A stretch of DNA of 24,764 nt from an uncultured Verrucomicrobiota bacterium (GTDB taxonomy: Bacteria > Verrucomicrobiota > Verrucomicrobiia > Limisphaerales > JADLHS01). The notes below the pieces were generated by a model. It searched no databases. It was not told the DNA's origin and was given only the letters and a program-made list of their open reading frames with translations. How positions within the stretch are numbered: the first letter of the stretch is position 1; every line of letters begins with the position of its first letter. Of the stretch, positions 1 to 9,088 are shown in pieces. Made by a program: the position numbers and the translations under genes. The DNA is taken from contig CALAYC010000150.1 of assembly GCA_937894935.1 (NCBI GenBank), positions 1 to 24,764 on the forward strand, given 5' to 3'.

Positions 1-3000
1 GGTGAGATCGCCGACCGCGTCCGCCGAGAACAGATAGACGTCATCGCCCGCCGAACTCAGTGCGAAGCTATTCGGCGCGCCGCTGTTGAAATGCGTTTCA
101 TCAAAATAAATCCGCCCACCAGCGGGAATGATGGTGTTGTCCGGAATGCGAAATTTCTTCGGCGTGTCCGGCTCGTCAGTGAGAAACCAGCCGCCGATGT
201 TCACATTGGTCGCGTACGGATTGAACAACTCGATGGCATCGCGCTCCGGCCAATCAGTGTGGGTGAGAATTTCATCAATCACGATTTCAGGAATGGTCGG
301 AAGCGGATCATCTGCGCCGGGTGAACCACCCGGATGCGTGCTCGCTCGCCAATTTGTACCGCGATCCGGTGCTGGCGACGCACCGGGATGACGCGGCACG
401 AGCGAGAAATCCGCCACATCCGGCGCTGCCGGCCACGGTGTACGATCATCGTAAGTTACCGAGAAAATCGTCTGCCCGAGCGCGTGCGACAATCGAAGTG
501 TTTCACCGGCGTTATCCAATTGCCCGGTGTAAGTACCATGAACCGTCACGCCCGGATACTTCACCGCGAATGCCGCCGCATCGCGCGCCAACACAAAAAA
601 TCCACCCGGCGCGAGCACGGAATTATTCGGAAACGTGTAGGTGATACCGGCAGAGAACGTCAGTCCGGAAAGATCTAACGCGTTCGAGCCGTAATTTTTC
701 AGTTCGATAAACTCGAGGTTATTACCACTGATCGCTCCGAGTGCGGGCGGGTTATACATGATTTCATTCAGGCACAACTGACTGAAATCCTGCGGCGGAT
801 AAAACGACGCTTCCACCAACGCGCTCCATTGCCCGCCGCTCAAAACGCGCGCTCGCACTGTCGTCGGACCATTGATTTCAATCGGCAACTCATACGATTG
901 CGCGCTGGACGCCGTCGCGCCCGTGCCATACATACGCGGGTCGTCACCGTTCAACGTGTAAAAAATCGCGCCGCTGCTGTTCGGGTGCGAAAGCGTCAGG
1001 CTGAAACCGTTTGAAATCGCGCCGCCAAATTGACTGAACTCCGGGGCGCCAACTGTTGGATACAACCCCGCCGCCTGCAATCGCGCGATCGTGCGTTGCG
1101 GCATCACATTTGGAAACCAGTTCGTGTAGAGCTTGTCCAATTCCGCGAGCCACCATTCAGCGCGCGTCAACGTCACACCTGTTCCGCCATTCTCATTAAT
1201 CGTAAATTCCCGCGCATCGCCCCATCGCGCCGATTCGCCGACGATAGCGCGATCAATTTCCGCGGCGAGTAATTGCAATCGCGCGACATTGTTTGACGGC
1301 GAAAGCACCCCATTGTTGAACATGTGTTTCTGAACGCGATCGCCATACATCCGCCGGAACTCCGGCCATTGCCGCAATTGATTGTAAATGCGGGACGGCA
1401 ATGATTCATCACTCAGATCGTTGACCCGATCATCATTGCGCAAGCGGTTGAACGCGATTTCCTGATCCCATGGCAGAAAAATCCATTTGGTCGCCGGCAA
1501 ACCGTTGGTCGGGTTGGCGCGGCGATGCGCTCCATACCAGTTATGCGGATTGTTATTCTGCAACCAGTCATTCGCTTCCACCAACGCGTGCAGCAGGAAG
1601 TAATCAATCAGATTGTCCATGTCCACCTGCGCGGCGACGGCTTGAAACGCGGATTCGCTGTTAATGCCGAGATTGACCAGTGCGATCAACGCATCCCAAT
1701 CAGCGCGACTGCCATCTTGAAGTTCTGAGTAATCCTTCATGATGTCCCAGTCCTTTTCGTAGCCGCCGAGATGATTCGCAAAATACGCGGTGTCGAGTCG
1801 CTCAATTGCCGCATAAATGCCCCAGTAAAGTCCATTGAGATAGACATGCACGTAGCGACCGCGACTCGCCAAATGTCCCATGTCACGCATCGCCTGTTTC
1901 ACCCAGAGATCGCGCAGATAGGTGGCGTTTTCCGGGCGATAACGCAGCGGAAAATCCTTCGACCACGGATAACTGCCACCGCTGAACGGATCGTAACGCG
2001 TGGTCCACGTATCCGCCCAACTGTTCCGCAAAATGATGCTGTCGAATTGCGTCACACCGCCACCGAATAAATCGTATTCGAGCCGCGACGGACCGAACTC
2101 GCTCTTGAATTCCAGCCGGAACGAATGTTTCGGCGATCGCGCATTGTCGCGTCCCGCCTGACCGTGCATCTGAATCCCGCTGTTGATCTGAAATCCCGAA
2201 GTGTTGTTGCCGAAAAACAATTCCGCTGAAACCGCGCGTTCACCACGATCATTCACCGCGTCCACATAAATCCCGGTGTTCGGATGCCAGAACGAATCGT
2301 GCTCGCTCCCCAGTGACAACGTCGGGATCGCGCGCAAGTCGTCGGCCAATGTCGCGCCATAATTCGAATGATTCACGATGTTTGGGTCCATCCCGTAATC
2401 CGCGGGAAAATTCCCCTGCCAGGTCGTCGGATAACCCGGTTGTACCGCGGCCTGTTGCAACACCTGACTGAGAAAAATATACGAGTGCGCGACGGACTCG
2501 CTCGGAATGTGGTTCGACAAAAACGCCGCCGCGCGCAACATGCGTGTTCCCGGAATTGAAATCGGCCCGGTATAAAGCGTGCCGTTCGGCGTCGGAATAC
2601 TGCCGTTCGTTGTCCAATAGATCGCAGCGTTTTCAGTTTCCGATGTGAGCGTCACCGTGAACGGCGTCTCATAAAAGCCGCGTTCCACGCTGAATTTCGG
2701 ATTCGCCACGAGCCCCAGATAGCCAACGCTGTTGTTCGTTCCGGGAGTCGGCGAATTGAAATAGCGTTCGGCCATCGCACCAGTGGCAAGACCTTCCAAC
2801 CCGGGCTGGATGAAAAAATCGGCATCGGTCGCGCTGATGTTGAGTCCGTGAATCGCCAGCACATTTGCTCCGGCCTGTAGCAGACCGGGGGTGTTGGCAA
2901 TCAGGGTTTCCTCCTCGACCGGATCAGCCAACATTGTCGTCGCTGAAGAATTCCACTGCGGCGACACCGGCGCGTGCCGCGCAGCGATCATCTGTCCGTT

Positions 3001-4347
3001 GAGATAAGCGACGAAGCCGTCGTCATAGCGCATCTGCAGTTTCAAAATTTGAAACGCATTCGGGTCAGCGACAGTGAACGGCACGCGAAGATAAGCGGTC
3101 GCGTTATTGCTCAACATCAGCATTCCAAGTGCGTTGGTCGGCGATTGTGCGGTCAGACGCTCGACCTTCAATGCATTGAGATACGCACCGAACGAGGAAC
3201 TGGTAACGTCGCGCCGTCCGTTCAACAGAATTTGACCGGACGCATTCGCGGTCGCATCGAAAGTGAATTGATATTGCGCGTTGGAAGTCGGCGGCACCGC
3301 TGCATTAAACGTGTAGTTGCTTTTCACCAGCACGCCGTTGGCGAACCAATCGGAAACCTTCGCGCCCACACTTTGTCCATCGAAAGACCACACCGTCAGT
3401 CGATGCGCGGCGTTCGGGGTTAATCCTGCGATCGTGATGTTCAATCCGCCTGTGCCGGTGTTGTCCTGCGAAAAAAGAAAATCGCGCAACAACAGTGATT
3501 CCGTAAATGCACCGTTGTTGTTCGGCGCGTCACGCAACCGGTCGTCATAACCATACGGCGCGGTATTCCCGACGGAGACAACAATACTTCCGAAAACACG
3601 CGTCGTCGCCTGCGTTTGAATCGTCGTGCTGGAAACGTTGGAGTTGATGATGAACGAACTGAAGCCCGGCATCGTCACTCCCGCGGCGGCGCTGGAACGA
3701 TCGTTTACGTCCATCGCCAGCACCGTCGTCGCCGCCAACCCAGCGCTGTAACCGATGGGGGTGTGATCCGCAATCCAACCCGAATCATCAAAACCGATCG
3801 CCGTCCAACTCATGCCCAACGCGCCGTCCGTCGGCACGTGTACTCGCGCTGTTGCACCCGAAACAATCAGCGACGTGCTGATCATCGGAATCTCGAGTCC
3901 GTAAGAAATATTCTGTCGCTGATTCGGAAACGCGGGCGCAAAGGCATGTGCAACTGTTCCGTTCGGCTGCACCAGCGCGAGATATTCGCCTGTGTCACTT
4001 AACTGAAAATTCGCGTGCAACGGCGCACCAGCAACCGCACGATTTTTGCCCGACGCAAACACCACGAGATAACCACCCGCCGGAAGATTCGTCGCCGGGA
4101 AAGTCCATTTCTCGAAATCGCCGGCGTCATCGGTCAACCGCCAACCGCCCAGATTCACCGCCCCCGGACCGCTGTTATAAATTTCAATCCAATCCGGACT
4201 CTCCAGATCCTCATCCCGCAATCCGCCGCCGTTGCTCGCCAGAAACTCATTGATAACCACCGCCGCTCCGCTGTCCCGATCAACAACCGCCAGCATCAAC
4301 ATCAGACTCAACAAGTGGGCATAGCGAGTACAGCGGCGATAGGTCAT
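1..4347 (-). CDS. Secreted CotH-kinase / lamin-tail-domain protein, 3' end outside window
   Basis: The frame stays open from the ATG at 4347 to base 1 (1449 codons, no stop), so the C-terminus is missing. Residues 1-28 resemble a signal peptide. A lamin-tail domain follows (about 28-140; VINEFLASN, SPDWIEIYNSG). Residues 165-210 and 406-515 look like two halves of a beta-sandwich (FDDSGW; YDDGFVAYLNG) separated by about 190 residues of another beta-rich segment. A chitobiase-like C-terminal module (550-620; FSVERGFYETPFTVTL) precedes a CotH kinase-like domain (about 670-970) with KHSFRLEFKS, VHVYLNGLYWGIY (from 833) and FLPWDQE (957-963). A second chitobiase-like segment (YTLNGDDPR) and two further lamin-tail domains (near 1190 and 1350) follow. 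CotH proteins are atypical kinases, and bacterial secreted versions often sit beside polysaccharide-degradation genes; the substrate here is unknown. Its start overlaps the GH127 stop, so the two are probably co-translated. Confidence 0.9.
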   Translation of the reverse strand, partial: MTYRRCTRYAHLLSLMLMLAVVDRDSGAAVVINEFLASNGGGLRDEDLESPDWIEIYNSGPGAVNLGGWRLTDDAGDFEKWTFPATNLPAGGYLVVFASGKNRAVAGAPLHANFQLSDTGEYLALVQPNGTVAHAFAPAFPNQRQNISYGLEIPMISTSLIVSGATARVHVPTDGALGMSWTAIGFDDSGWIADHTPIGYSAGLAATTVLAMDVNDRSSAAAGVTMPGFSSFIINSNVSSTTIQTQATTRVFGSIVVSVGNTAPYGYDDRLRDAPNNNGAFTESLLLRDFLFSQDNTGTGGLNITIAGLTPNAAHRLTVWSFDGQSVGAKVSDWFANGVLVKSNYTFNAAVPPTSNAQYQFTFDATANASGQILLNGRRDVTSSSFGAYLNALKVERLTAQSPTNALGMLMLSNNATAYLRVPFTVADPNAFQILKLQMRYDDGFVAYLNGQMIAARHAPVSPQWNSSATTMLADPVEEETLIANTPGLLQAGANVLAIHGLNISATDADFFIQPGLEGLATGAMAERYFNSPTPGTNNSVGYLGLVANPKFSVERGFYETPFTVTLTSETENAAIYWTTNGSIPTPNGTLYTGPISIPGTRMLRAAAFLSNHIPSESVAHSYIFLSQVLQQAAVQPGYPTTWQGNFPADYGMDPNIVNHSNYGATLADDLRAIPTLSLGSEHDSFWHPNTGIYVDAVNDRGERAVSAELFFGNNTSGFQINSGIQMHGQAGRDNARSPKHSFRLEFKSEFGPSRLEYDLFGGGVTQFDSIILRNSWADTWTTRYDPFSGGSYPWSKDFPLRYRPENATYLRDLWVKQAMRDMGHLASRGRYVHVYLNGLYWGIYAAIERLDTAYFANHLGGYEKDWDIMKDYSELQDGSRADWDALIALVNLGINSESAFQAVAAQVDMDNLIDYFLLHALVEANDWLQNNNPHNWYGAHRRANPTNGLPATKWIFLPWDQEIAFNRLRNDDRVNDLSDESLPSRIYNQLRQWPEFRRMYGDRVQKHMFNNGVLSPSNNVARLQLLAAEIDRAIVGESARWGDAREFTINENGGTGVTLTRAEWWLAELDKLYTNWFPNVMPQRTIARLQAAGLYPTVGAPEFSQFGGAISNGFSLTLSHPNSSGAIFYTLNGDDPRMYGTGATASSAQSYELPIEINGPTTVRARVLSGGQWSALVEASFYPPQDFSQLCLNEIMYNPPALGAISGNNLEFIELKNYGSNALDLSGLTFSAGITYTFPNNSVLAPGGFFVLARDAAAFAVKYPGVTVHGTYTGQLDNAGETLRLSHALGQTIFSVTYDDRTPWPAAPDVADFSLVPRHPGASPAPDRGTNWRASTHPGGSPGADDPLPTIPEIVIDEILTHTDWPERDAIELFNPYATNVNIGGWFLTDEPDTPKKFRIPDNTIIPAGGRIYFDETHFNSGAPNSFALSSAGDDVYLFSADAVGDLT
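4344..4347 (-). other. ATGA start/stop overlap
   Basis: On the minus strand the GH127 stop codon (TGA, 4346-4344) shares bases with the ATG (4347-4345) of the CotH/lamin-tail gene. This 4-nt overlap is the usual arrangement for translational coupling, and it supports this start for the CotH gene. A later in-frame ATG at 4322 is possible but would shorten the signal peptide. Confidence 0.75.
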
Positions 4348-6797
4348 TGGGACGGATCAGGTTTCGCTCCCGCCGTCTCTGAACTAGCGGGAGATTGAGG
4401 TTTCATCAGGCGCACGTCGTAAACGCCGCCAACACTTGAGCCCGGTTGCGCCTTGAACTTGATGGTCACGCGCCCATCAATCGAAGTCAGCGCGGTGGCA
4501 GGAAGCGCATAGCGTTTCTCGAAAAATTGATTCGGCTTCGCGTTGTTCAACGACTCGCGCGCCAGCGACTCACCATTGGCAAAAATGTCAAACGTCCGAT
4601 CCGTTTCCCCGCCCCAATACGTCACTTCCAGTTCCACCGATTTTTCTCCACGCGAATTAAGGGTGTATTGAAACCATTCGCCACGCCGCCAACGACGGCC
4701 ACGGTGCAAACCGGTATCCGTCCGCTCCCCGACAAAATCGTGCTCCACTTCGGGTTGTTGTTCGCCGACCGCCACCCGATCCAGCGTGTTCGCTTCGCGC
4801 ACCGCTTTGGCACGTTCTTCCGCTGCGATACGTTCGCGCTTCGCCGCGAGTTTCTGCTTCATCGTGAGCTGCCAATACATCTGATACCGCGCTTCGTGCA
4901 GTCGAAAGAAAGGTTGCAATAACACGCCATCCGGTGTCGCCGGTTCGACAATGTCCGTAAGACGAAACCGCAGTGGCCCACTCGCATCCGCTTTAACATG
5001 GGCCGCAACCTGATCAGCGCCGGCCAGCAACACTGGCGCTTGATCCAACGGCCGCAACGGACCGTGAGCGACATGTCCCATGCGACTGTCGTTGGCGAAT
5101 AATCCCACCAGATCATTCGTGCCGGACGGTGCAGCCAGCACGATTGGCCCGCGCAAAATCGCTACCCAATCCGAACCATCCGGCAGCCGTTCCACCGTGG
5201 TGCGCATCGGCAGTTCAATCTCCACGCGATCGCCATCGCGCCATTCGCGCTGAAGTTCCGCGTACGAAGACGGCGTGGACGAAACCGCAAGCGGTTTTCC
5301 ATTCACGCGCACCGAAAATTGACCTGCCGCCACCCACACCGGATGACGCACCGACAATGCAAACCGCGTCGGCTTTTTTAACTTCAGGAGCAATTGCGTC
5401 TTCGGCTCATCGGGAAACTTCGTTTCCTGTCGCAACATGAGACCAAGATTCGTAACGGTGAGTTCCGATGGAATGAAGAGATTTACGAAAAGGCTATTGG
5501 TCGTCTGCGCGTAGATGAATTCGCCATACTTACCGGGATTCTCAATGCCGCTGCCGACGCAGCACCAGAAACCCTGATCCGGTTGCGAATAAACGCGGTA
5601 ATGTTGCGGGCGAATTGGCGTGAAATAAACAAAGCCCGGATGCTCCGGATTGATGGAAGCGAGAATGTGATTGTACAACGCGCGTTCGTAAAAATCGGTG
5701 TAAGCGGCACGCGGTTGCGCAAGAAAAAGTTGTTCTGAAAGCCGCAGCATGTTGAACGTGTTGCACGTCTCCGGTCCTTCGCGATGTTCCAACATCCCAC
5801 TGAAATTATTCGGATCGTTGAAGTGTTCCGAAACGCTGTTACCGCCAAACGCCACAGTGCGTTTGCCAATAACGTTCTCCCAGAAAAAGCGTGCGCCGGA
5901 TAGCAACGCTTCGTCACTGGTGAGATTTCCGATTCGCGCGAGACCGACGACTTTTGGAATTTGCGTATTGGCGTGCAAGCCCGTGAGGCGATCTTCATGT
6001 CGTACCAATGGATCAAGCACCGCTCGATGATGAAACCGCCGCGCCGCTTCCAAATATTTTTCGTCCCCGGTAATCGTGTAAAGATCCGCCAGCACTTCAT
6101 TCATGCCGCCGTGCTCCGCGCGCAACATCTCCTGCATCTGCCGCTCGGAAAGTTTGGAAACGAGTTCCACACACCAAGCGCCGTAGCGGATAAAAATGGC
6201 GCGGGCTTTCGTACTGCCGGCCACCCGAGTTGCGTCACTTAATCCGGCGAACGTTTTGTGCAGGTTATACCACGGCACCCACTTGCCATTCAGACCGAAC
6301 GCATTGGCATCAATGCGGCCGCCCGCGAGTTCTTTCCACATCGCGCGACCGCCAGGAACTCCGCCGATATAACCGTCGCCCGCCGCGAGTTGACAACGTT
6401 CCAACTCCGCAAGCATGTAATCCAATCGCCGGCGCAGTTCGCCATCCGTGTCCGCGCCGGACGCAATCATCGTGGATAACGCGGAGAGATAATGTCCGCC
6501 CGTGTGGCCATCGAGACCGCTGCTCTCCCAATTCCCGTACGACTTCGCTTTCGGTTCGAGCCCGGCTTCGCGCAGAAACGGCGCGAGCAATCGATCGGGA
6601 TCAAGCGCGAGCAAATAAGCGCGATTCGCTTTCACTGCTGCGGCAAACGGGCCTTCATCCAACAGTCGCACGGAACTGAGCGGAATCAGTTGCGCGGGAG
6701 TTGTGGCAGGCGCGGCGATGTTGCTGAAAGCAGAACCGAATAACGCCAGTACCAAAACAGAGACGCGCGGGAGTCGAGGCGAACGGTGATTCTTCAT
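4344..6797 (-). CDS. GH127 beta-L-arabinofuranosidase (DUF1680 family), secreted
   Basis: 817 aa. N-terminal signal peptide (basic MKNHRSPRLPR, then a hydrophobic stretch to about residue 28). The catalytic (alpha/alpha)6 barrel spans about 40-430. Motifs include HGGMNEVLADLY (229-240), GPETCN (341-346) and GFWCCVGSG (409-417). By analogy with Bifidobacterium HypBA1, E343, C345, C412 and C413 would form the metal/thiolate site with C412 as nucleophile, and E324 would be the acid/base. Beta-sandwich domains follow (about 435-640), then a charged, probably helical linker (645-670) and a C-terminal beta domain (about 705-800) of the DUF6805 type. The family removes beta-L-arabinofuranosyl residues; some members have other arabinosyl-like substrates, so exact specificity is inferred. 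It lies 27 nt after the GH43-CBM6 gene and overlaps the CotH gene, so all three are probably one transcript. No Shine-Dalgarno is visible. Confidence 0.93.
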   Translation of the reverse strand: MKNHRSPRLPRVSVLVLALFGSAFSNIAAPATTPAQLIPLSSVRLLDEGPFAAAVKANRAYLLALDPDRLLAPFLREAGLEPKAKSYGNWESSGLDGHTGGHYLSALSTMIASGADTDGELRRRLDYMLAELERCQLAAGDGYIGGVPGGRAMWKELAGGRIDANAFGLNGKWVPWYNLHKTFAGLSDATRVAGSTKARAIFIRYGAWCVELVSKLSERQMQEMLRAEHGGMNEVLADLYTITGDEKYLEAARRFHHRAVLDPLVRHEDRLTGLHANTQIPKVVGLARIGNLTSDEALLSGARFFWENVIGKRTVAFGGNSVSEHFNDPNNFSGMLEHREGPETCNTFNMLRLSEQLFLAQPRAAYTDFYERALYNHILASINPEHPGFVYFTPIRPQHYRVYSQPDQGFWCCVGSGIENPGKYGEFIYAQTTNSLFVNLFIPSELTVTNLGLMLRQETKFPDEPKTQLLLKLKKPTRFALSVRHPVWVAAGQFSVRVNGKPLAVSSTPSSYAELQREWRDGDRVEIELPMRTTVERLPDGSDWVAILRGPIVLAAPSGTNDLVGLFANDSRMGHVAHGPLRPLDQAPVLLAGADQVAAHVKADASGPLRFRLTDIVEPATPDGVLLQPFFRLHEARYQMYWQLTMKQKLAAKRERIAAEERAKAVREANTLDRVAVGEQQPEVEHDFVGERTDTGLHRGRRWRRGEWFQYTLNSRGEKSVELEVTYWGGETDRTFDIFANGESLARESLNNAKPNQFFEKRYALPATALTSIDGRVTIKFKAQPGSSVGGVYDVRLMKPQSPASSETAGAKPDPSQ

Positions 6798-6824
6798 GCC
6801 GCAAGCGTAAACAGCGCCATCGGC

Positions 6825-8186
6825 TTACTCAAATTTCCAGTAGTCGAGATTCAGCAATGGCTTTTCGCCACCGGTGAACACGAAATACAGATCATGCACA
6901 CCCGTGACATCCGAAACTTCGCAGGAAACTTCCTTCCATTCTTCATCGCCACCGGTGGAGTTCACTTTGCAAGTGCCGATCAACCTGCCTTCACGTTCGC
7001 CGAGTCGGAGTTCGATGTTTCCGCCCCCCGCCGCGCTGGCAACGCGTGCTAAAAATTTCTTTGGGCCCTTCGTCCCAAAATCAATGCCAGCTACTTTGAT
7101 CCAATCGCCGTTATCCAATTCCGTGAGATACATTCCACCATCGCGACCGGCCGCAGTTTCAACGCCGCTTTGAGCGCAAAACGTTTCGCCCTCGACGCGG
7201 GTGAATGGATTCAGCGGAGCAATTTGAGCGACGCCGTTGGTGGTGTATTCCACGCGCCGAATTCCGCCATCAGCATCGAAATAAAGTTCCTCAATCGCCA
7301 GATTCCGGCGAAATCCCGTCGGAATACCCGCCTGCTTCGCCACGATGCGATTGTGATAAACGTGATACCAACGGCCTTTAAACGCGAATTGCGCGGAATG
7401 ATTGTTGTCATTGAAATTCAACGGCGGTTGCGCAGCGACGACACCGCGATAAACAAATCCGTTCGTCGGATTGTCGCTCGTCAGATAATCAATGCGCATC
7501 TGCGCGCGAGGCGTCGTCGAATAACTGAAGTAGTAAACGCCGTTGGTTTTAAACACCCAGGCCGCTTCGAAGAAATTTGTCGCGGTCATCTTCATGACCT
7601 CGCCGTCGAGACTGATCATGTCGCGATTCAATCGCGCGATGCGAACGTTGTTGTCTCCGTTACCGCCGAAATAGAGATACGCCTGACCATCGTCATCAAT
7701 GAACGCACCGGGATCGAAGAGCCACATGTTCTGCGCCGGTTGCACGCCAGGTGTGCCGTGAGTGATCAACGGTTTGCCGAGCGGATCGGTGAACGGCCCG
7801 ATCGGCGTGGGTGCAGTGACGACGCCGATGTTCGCGCCGCCATTGCCAAAGTAGAGAAAGAATTTTCCATCGCGCTCAATCGCCGCCGGCGCCCAGGTTT
7901 TCTTTGCCCACGTCGTAACATCGCTCCCGCGAAACACCGACCCGTGATCGGTCCAGTTCTTCATGTCGCTACTCGAAACACAGATTACATTCGGAATGTT
8001 GTAGCTGCCTTCGACCGGACTTTCGTCGTCGTTCGAGCAATAGATGTAAACGCGATCCTTCGTCACGAGCGGACTCGGGTCGGCAAGATAACGGTGCGAG
8101 GCGATGGGATAGTCGGCATACAGTTGCGACGTCGCGCTCAGGAACAGAGACAAATTCAGAATTTTAACAATAGATCGGCTTTTCAT
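6825..8186 (-). CDS. GH43 arabinoxylan arabinofuranohydrolase with C-terminal CBM6
   Basis: 453 aa. The signal peptide ends near residue 24 (SQLYA/DYPI). The five-bladed GH43 propeller covers about 25-320. Expected catalytic acids are visible: D36 in LADPSP (base), D158 in LFDPGAFIDDDG (pKa modulator) and E207 in FFEAAWVFK (acid). Residues 328-453 form a CBM6-type beta-sandwich (FTRVEGETF; LDNGDWIKV; ending LLNLDYWKFE). GH43 plus CBM6 matches Bacillus XynD-like enzymes that remove arabinofuranosyl side chains from xylan; beta-xylosidase activity cannot be excluded from sequence alone. It is the first hydrolase of the left block, 69 nt after a prepilin-like gene and 27 nt before GH127, all in the same direction. 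No palindromic operator or clear ribosome-binding site precedes it, so it is probably transcribed from upstream. Confidence 0.92.
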   Translation of the reverse strand: MKSRSIVKILNLSLFLSATSQLYADYPIASHRYLADPSPLVTKDRVYIYCSNDDESPVEGSYNIPNVICVSSSDMKNWTDHGSVFRGSDVTTWAKKTWAPAAIERDGKFFLYFGNGGANIGVVTAPTPIGPFTDPLGKPLITHGTPGVQPAQNMWLFDPGAFIDDDGQAYLYFGGNGDNNVRIARLNRDMISLDGEVMKMTATNFFEAAWVFKTNGVYYFSYSTTPRAQMRIDYLTSDNPTNGFVYRGVVAAQPPLNFNDNNHSAQFAFKGRWYHVYHNRIVAKQAGIPTGFRRNLAIEELYFDADGGIRRVEYTTNGVAQIAPLNPFTRVEGETFCAQSGVETAAGRDGGMYLTELDNGDWIKVAGIDFGTKGPKKFLARVASAAGGGNIELRLGEREGRLIGTCKVNSTGGDEEWKEVSCEVSDVTGVHDLYFVFTGGEKPLLNLDYWKFE

Positions 8187-8255
8187 AGTTCAGTAAATCA
8201 GGCAGGTCCGCTGGTGGCTGGGGCTGTCATCACGTTCGGTGGTTGAACGTTTACT

Positions 8256-9065
8256 TCATTTCAAGCCCGGTAGAACGGCGAGAAACGAATCCGCAAAATC
8301 CGATGATTCCTGATACCAATAGACGTCGATGTTTCCAATCGCACCAACATAGCTGTTGAAACGATACATGTCTGTGAACTTGCACCATTTCGCCGAACCA
8401 TCCGCAAACACTTCATTGCCTCCTTCCGGCTCACCGTTCTTCGCGGGATGGGCGGGAATCTTACCGTATTCAAATTCCCACGCGCCGCCTTGCGAAACCG
8501 CGCCTGCCCAGCGAGTGCCGACTTTGAAGTTTGTGTCGGCCCCTAACGCCCAATGCGGTTTTGAAGTGCCTAATTTTACCGGACTATAACTCTTGGGACC
8601 GGGGGCGGGGTTAAACGGTGAACCCGCCGGGATCGTGCTCCATCTGGTCATTCCTCCGAAATAGGCGTATCCGATATACCACTGTCCGCCCTGCATGGAC
8701 GGAATGCCCGGCGCTGGTAGGCCCACCCGATCGGGACAGTTCCAAATTGAAGTATATCCCATTTGAATTCTAAGGTAGGAGTTGACCGCTTCGACCACGG
8801 GGATATCGATCGCGTTGGCCACAAAGATACCTGCTGCGGCGCCATTATAATTCACCGGCGGAACTTGATCTTGAAAATCTCCTGCATAGAGAGTCGCGCC
8901 CAATCCGAGTTGCCGCAGATTACTCAAACATTGAACGCGCTTGGCCTTCCCTTTCGCCTTCGATAGCGCCGGCAAAAGCATTGCCGCTAAAATGGCGATA
9001 ATAGCAATGACCACGAGAAGTTCGATCAGGGTGAAGGCCGATGTTCGTGACTTTTGAGATTTCAT
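8256..9065 (-). CDS. Prepilin-like protein (type II secretion/pseudopilin-like) A
   Basis: 269 aa from the ATG at 9065 (MKSQKSRTSAFTLIELL). An upstream GTG/ATG-type start at 9101 would overlap the preceding gene and give an overlong leader, so 9065 is preferred. The N-terminus is a class III prepilin leader followed by FTLIELLVVIAIIAIL and LPALSKAKGKAKRVQCLSNL. The rest is a globular, aromatic- and glycine-rich domain with a C-terminal FADGSAKWCKF segment resembling the H-X9-DG region of verrucomicrobial/planctomycete prepilin-like proteins. Such proteins are expected to be cleaved by prepilin peptidase and held in the inner membrane or assembled into a pseudopilus; the individual role is unknown. 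It lies 23 nt after prepilin-like protein B and 69 nt before GH43-CBM6. Confidence 0.88.
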   Translation of the reverse strand: MKSQKSRTSAFTLIELLVVIAIIAILAAMLLPALSKAKGKAKRVQCLSNLRQLGLGATLYAGDFQDQVPPVNYNGAAAGIFVANAIDIPVVEAVNSYLRIQMGYTSIWNCPDRVGLPAPGIPSMQGGQWYIGYAYFGGMTRWSTIPAGSPFNPAPGPKSYSPVKLGTSKPHWALGADTNFKVGTRWAGAVSQGGAWEFEYGKIPAHPAKNGEPEGGNEVFADGSAKWCKFTDMYRFNSYVGAIGNIDVYWYQESSDFADSFLAVLPGLK

Positions 9066-9088
9066 TCCAGCGATTCCGATCAATCGGG

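Noticed and set aside
5483..6100. 205-codon minus-strand frame inside GH127
   Set aside because: It is an alternative frame of the GH127 catalytic barrel, whose motifs are intact in the chosen frame.
7170..8246. 358-codon plus-strand open frame opposite GH43-CBM6
   Set aside because: It is antisense to a well-supported enzyme, Arg/Ile-rich, and without any recognisable motif.
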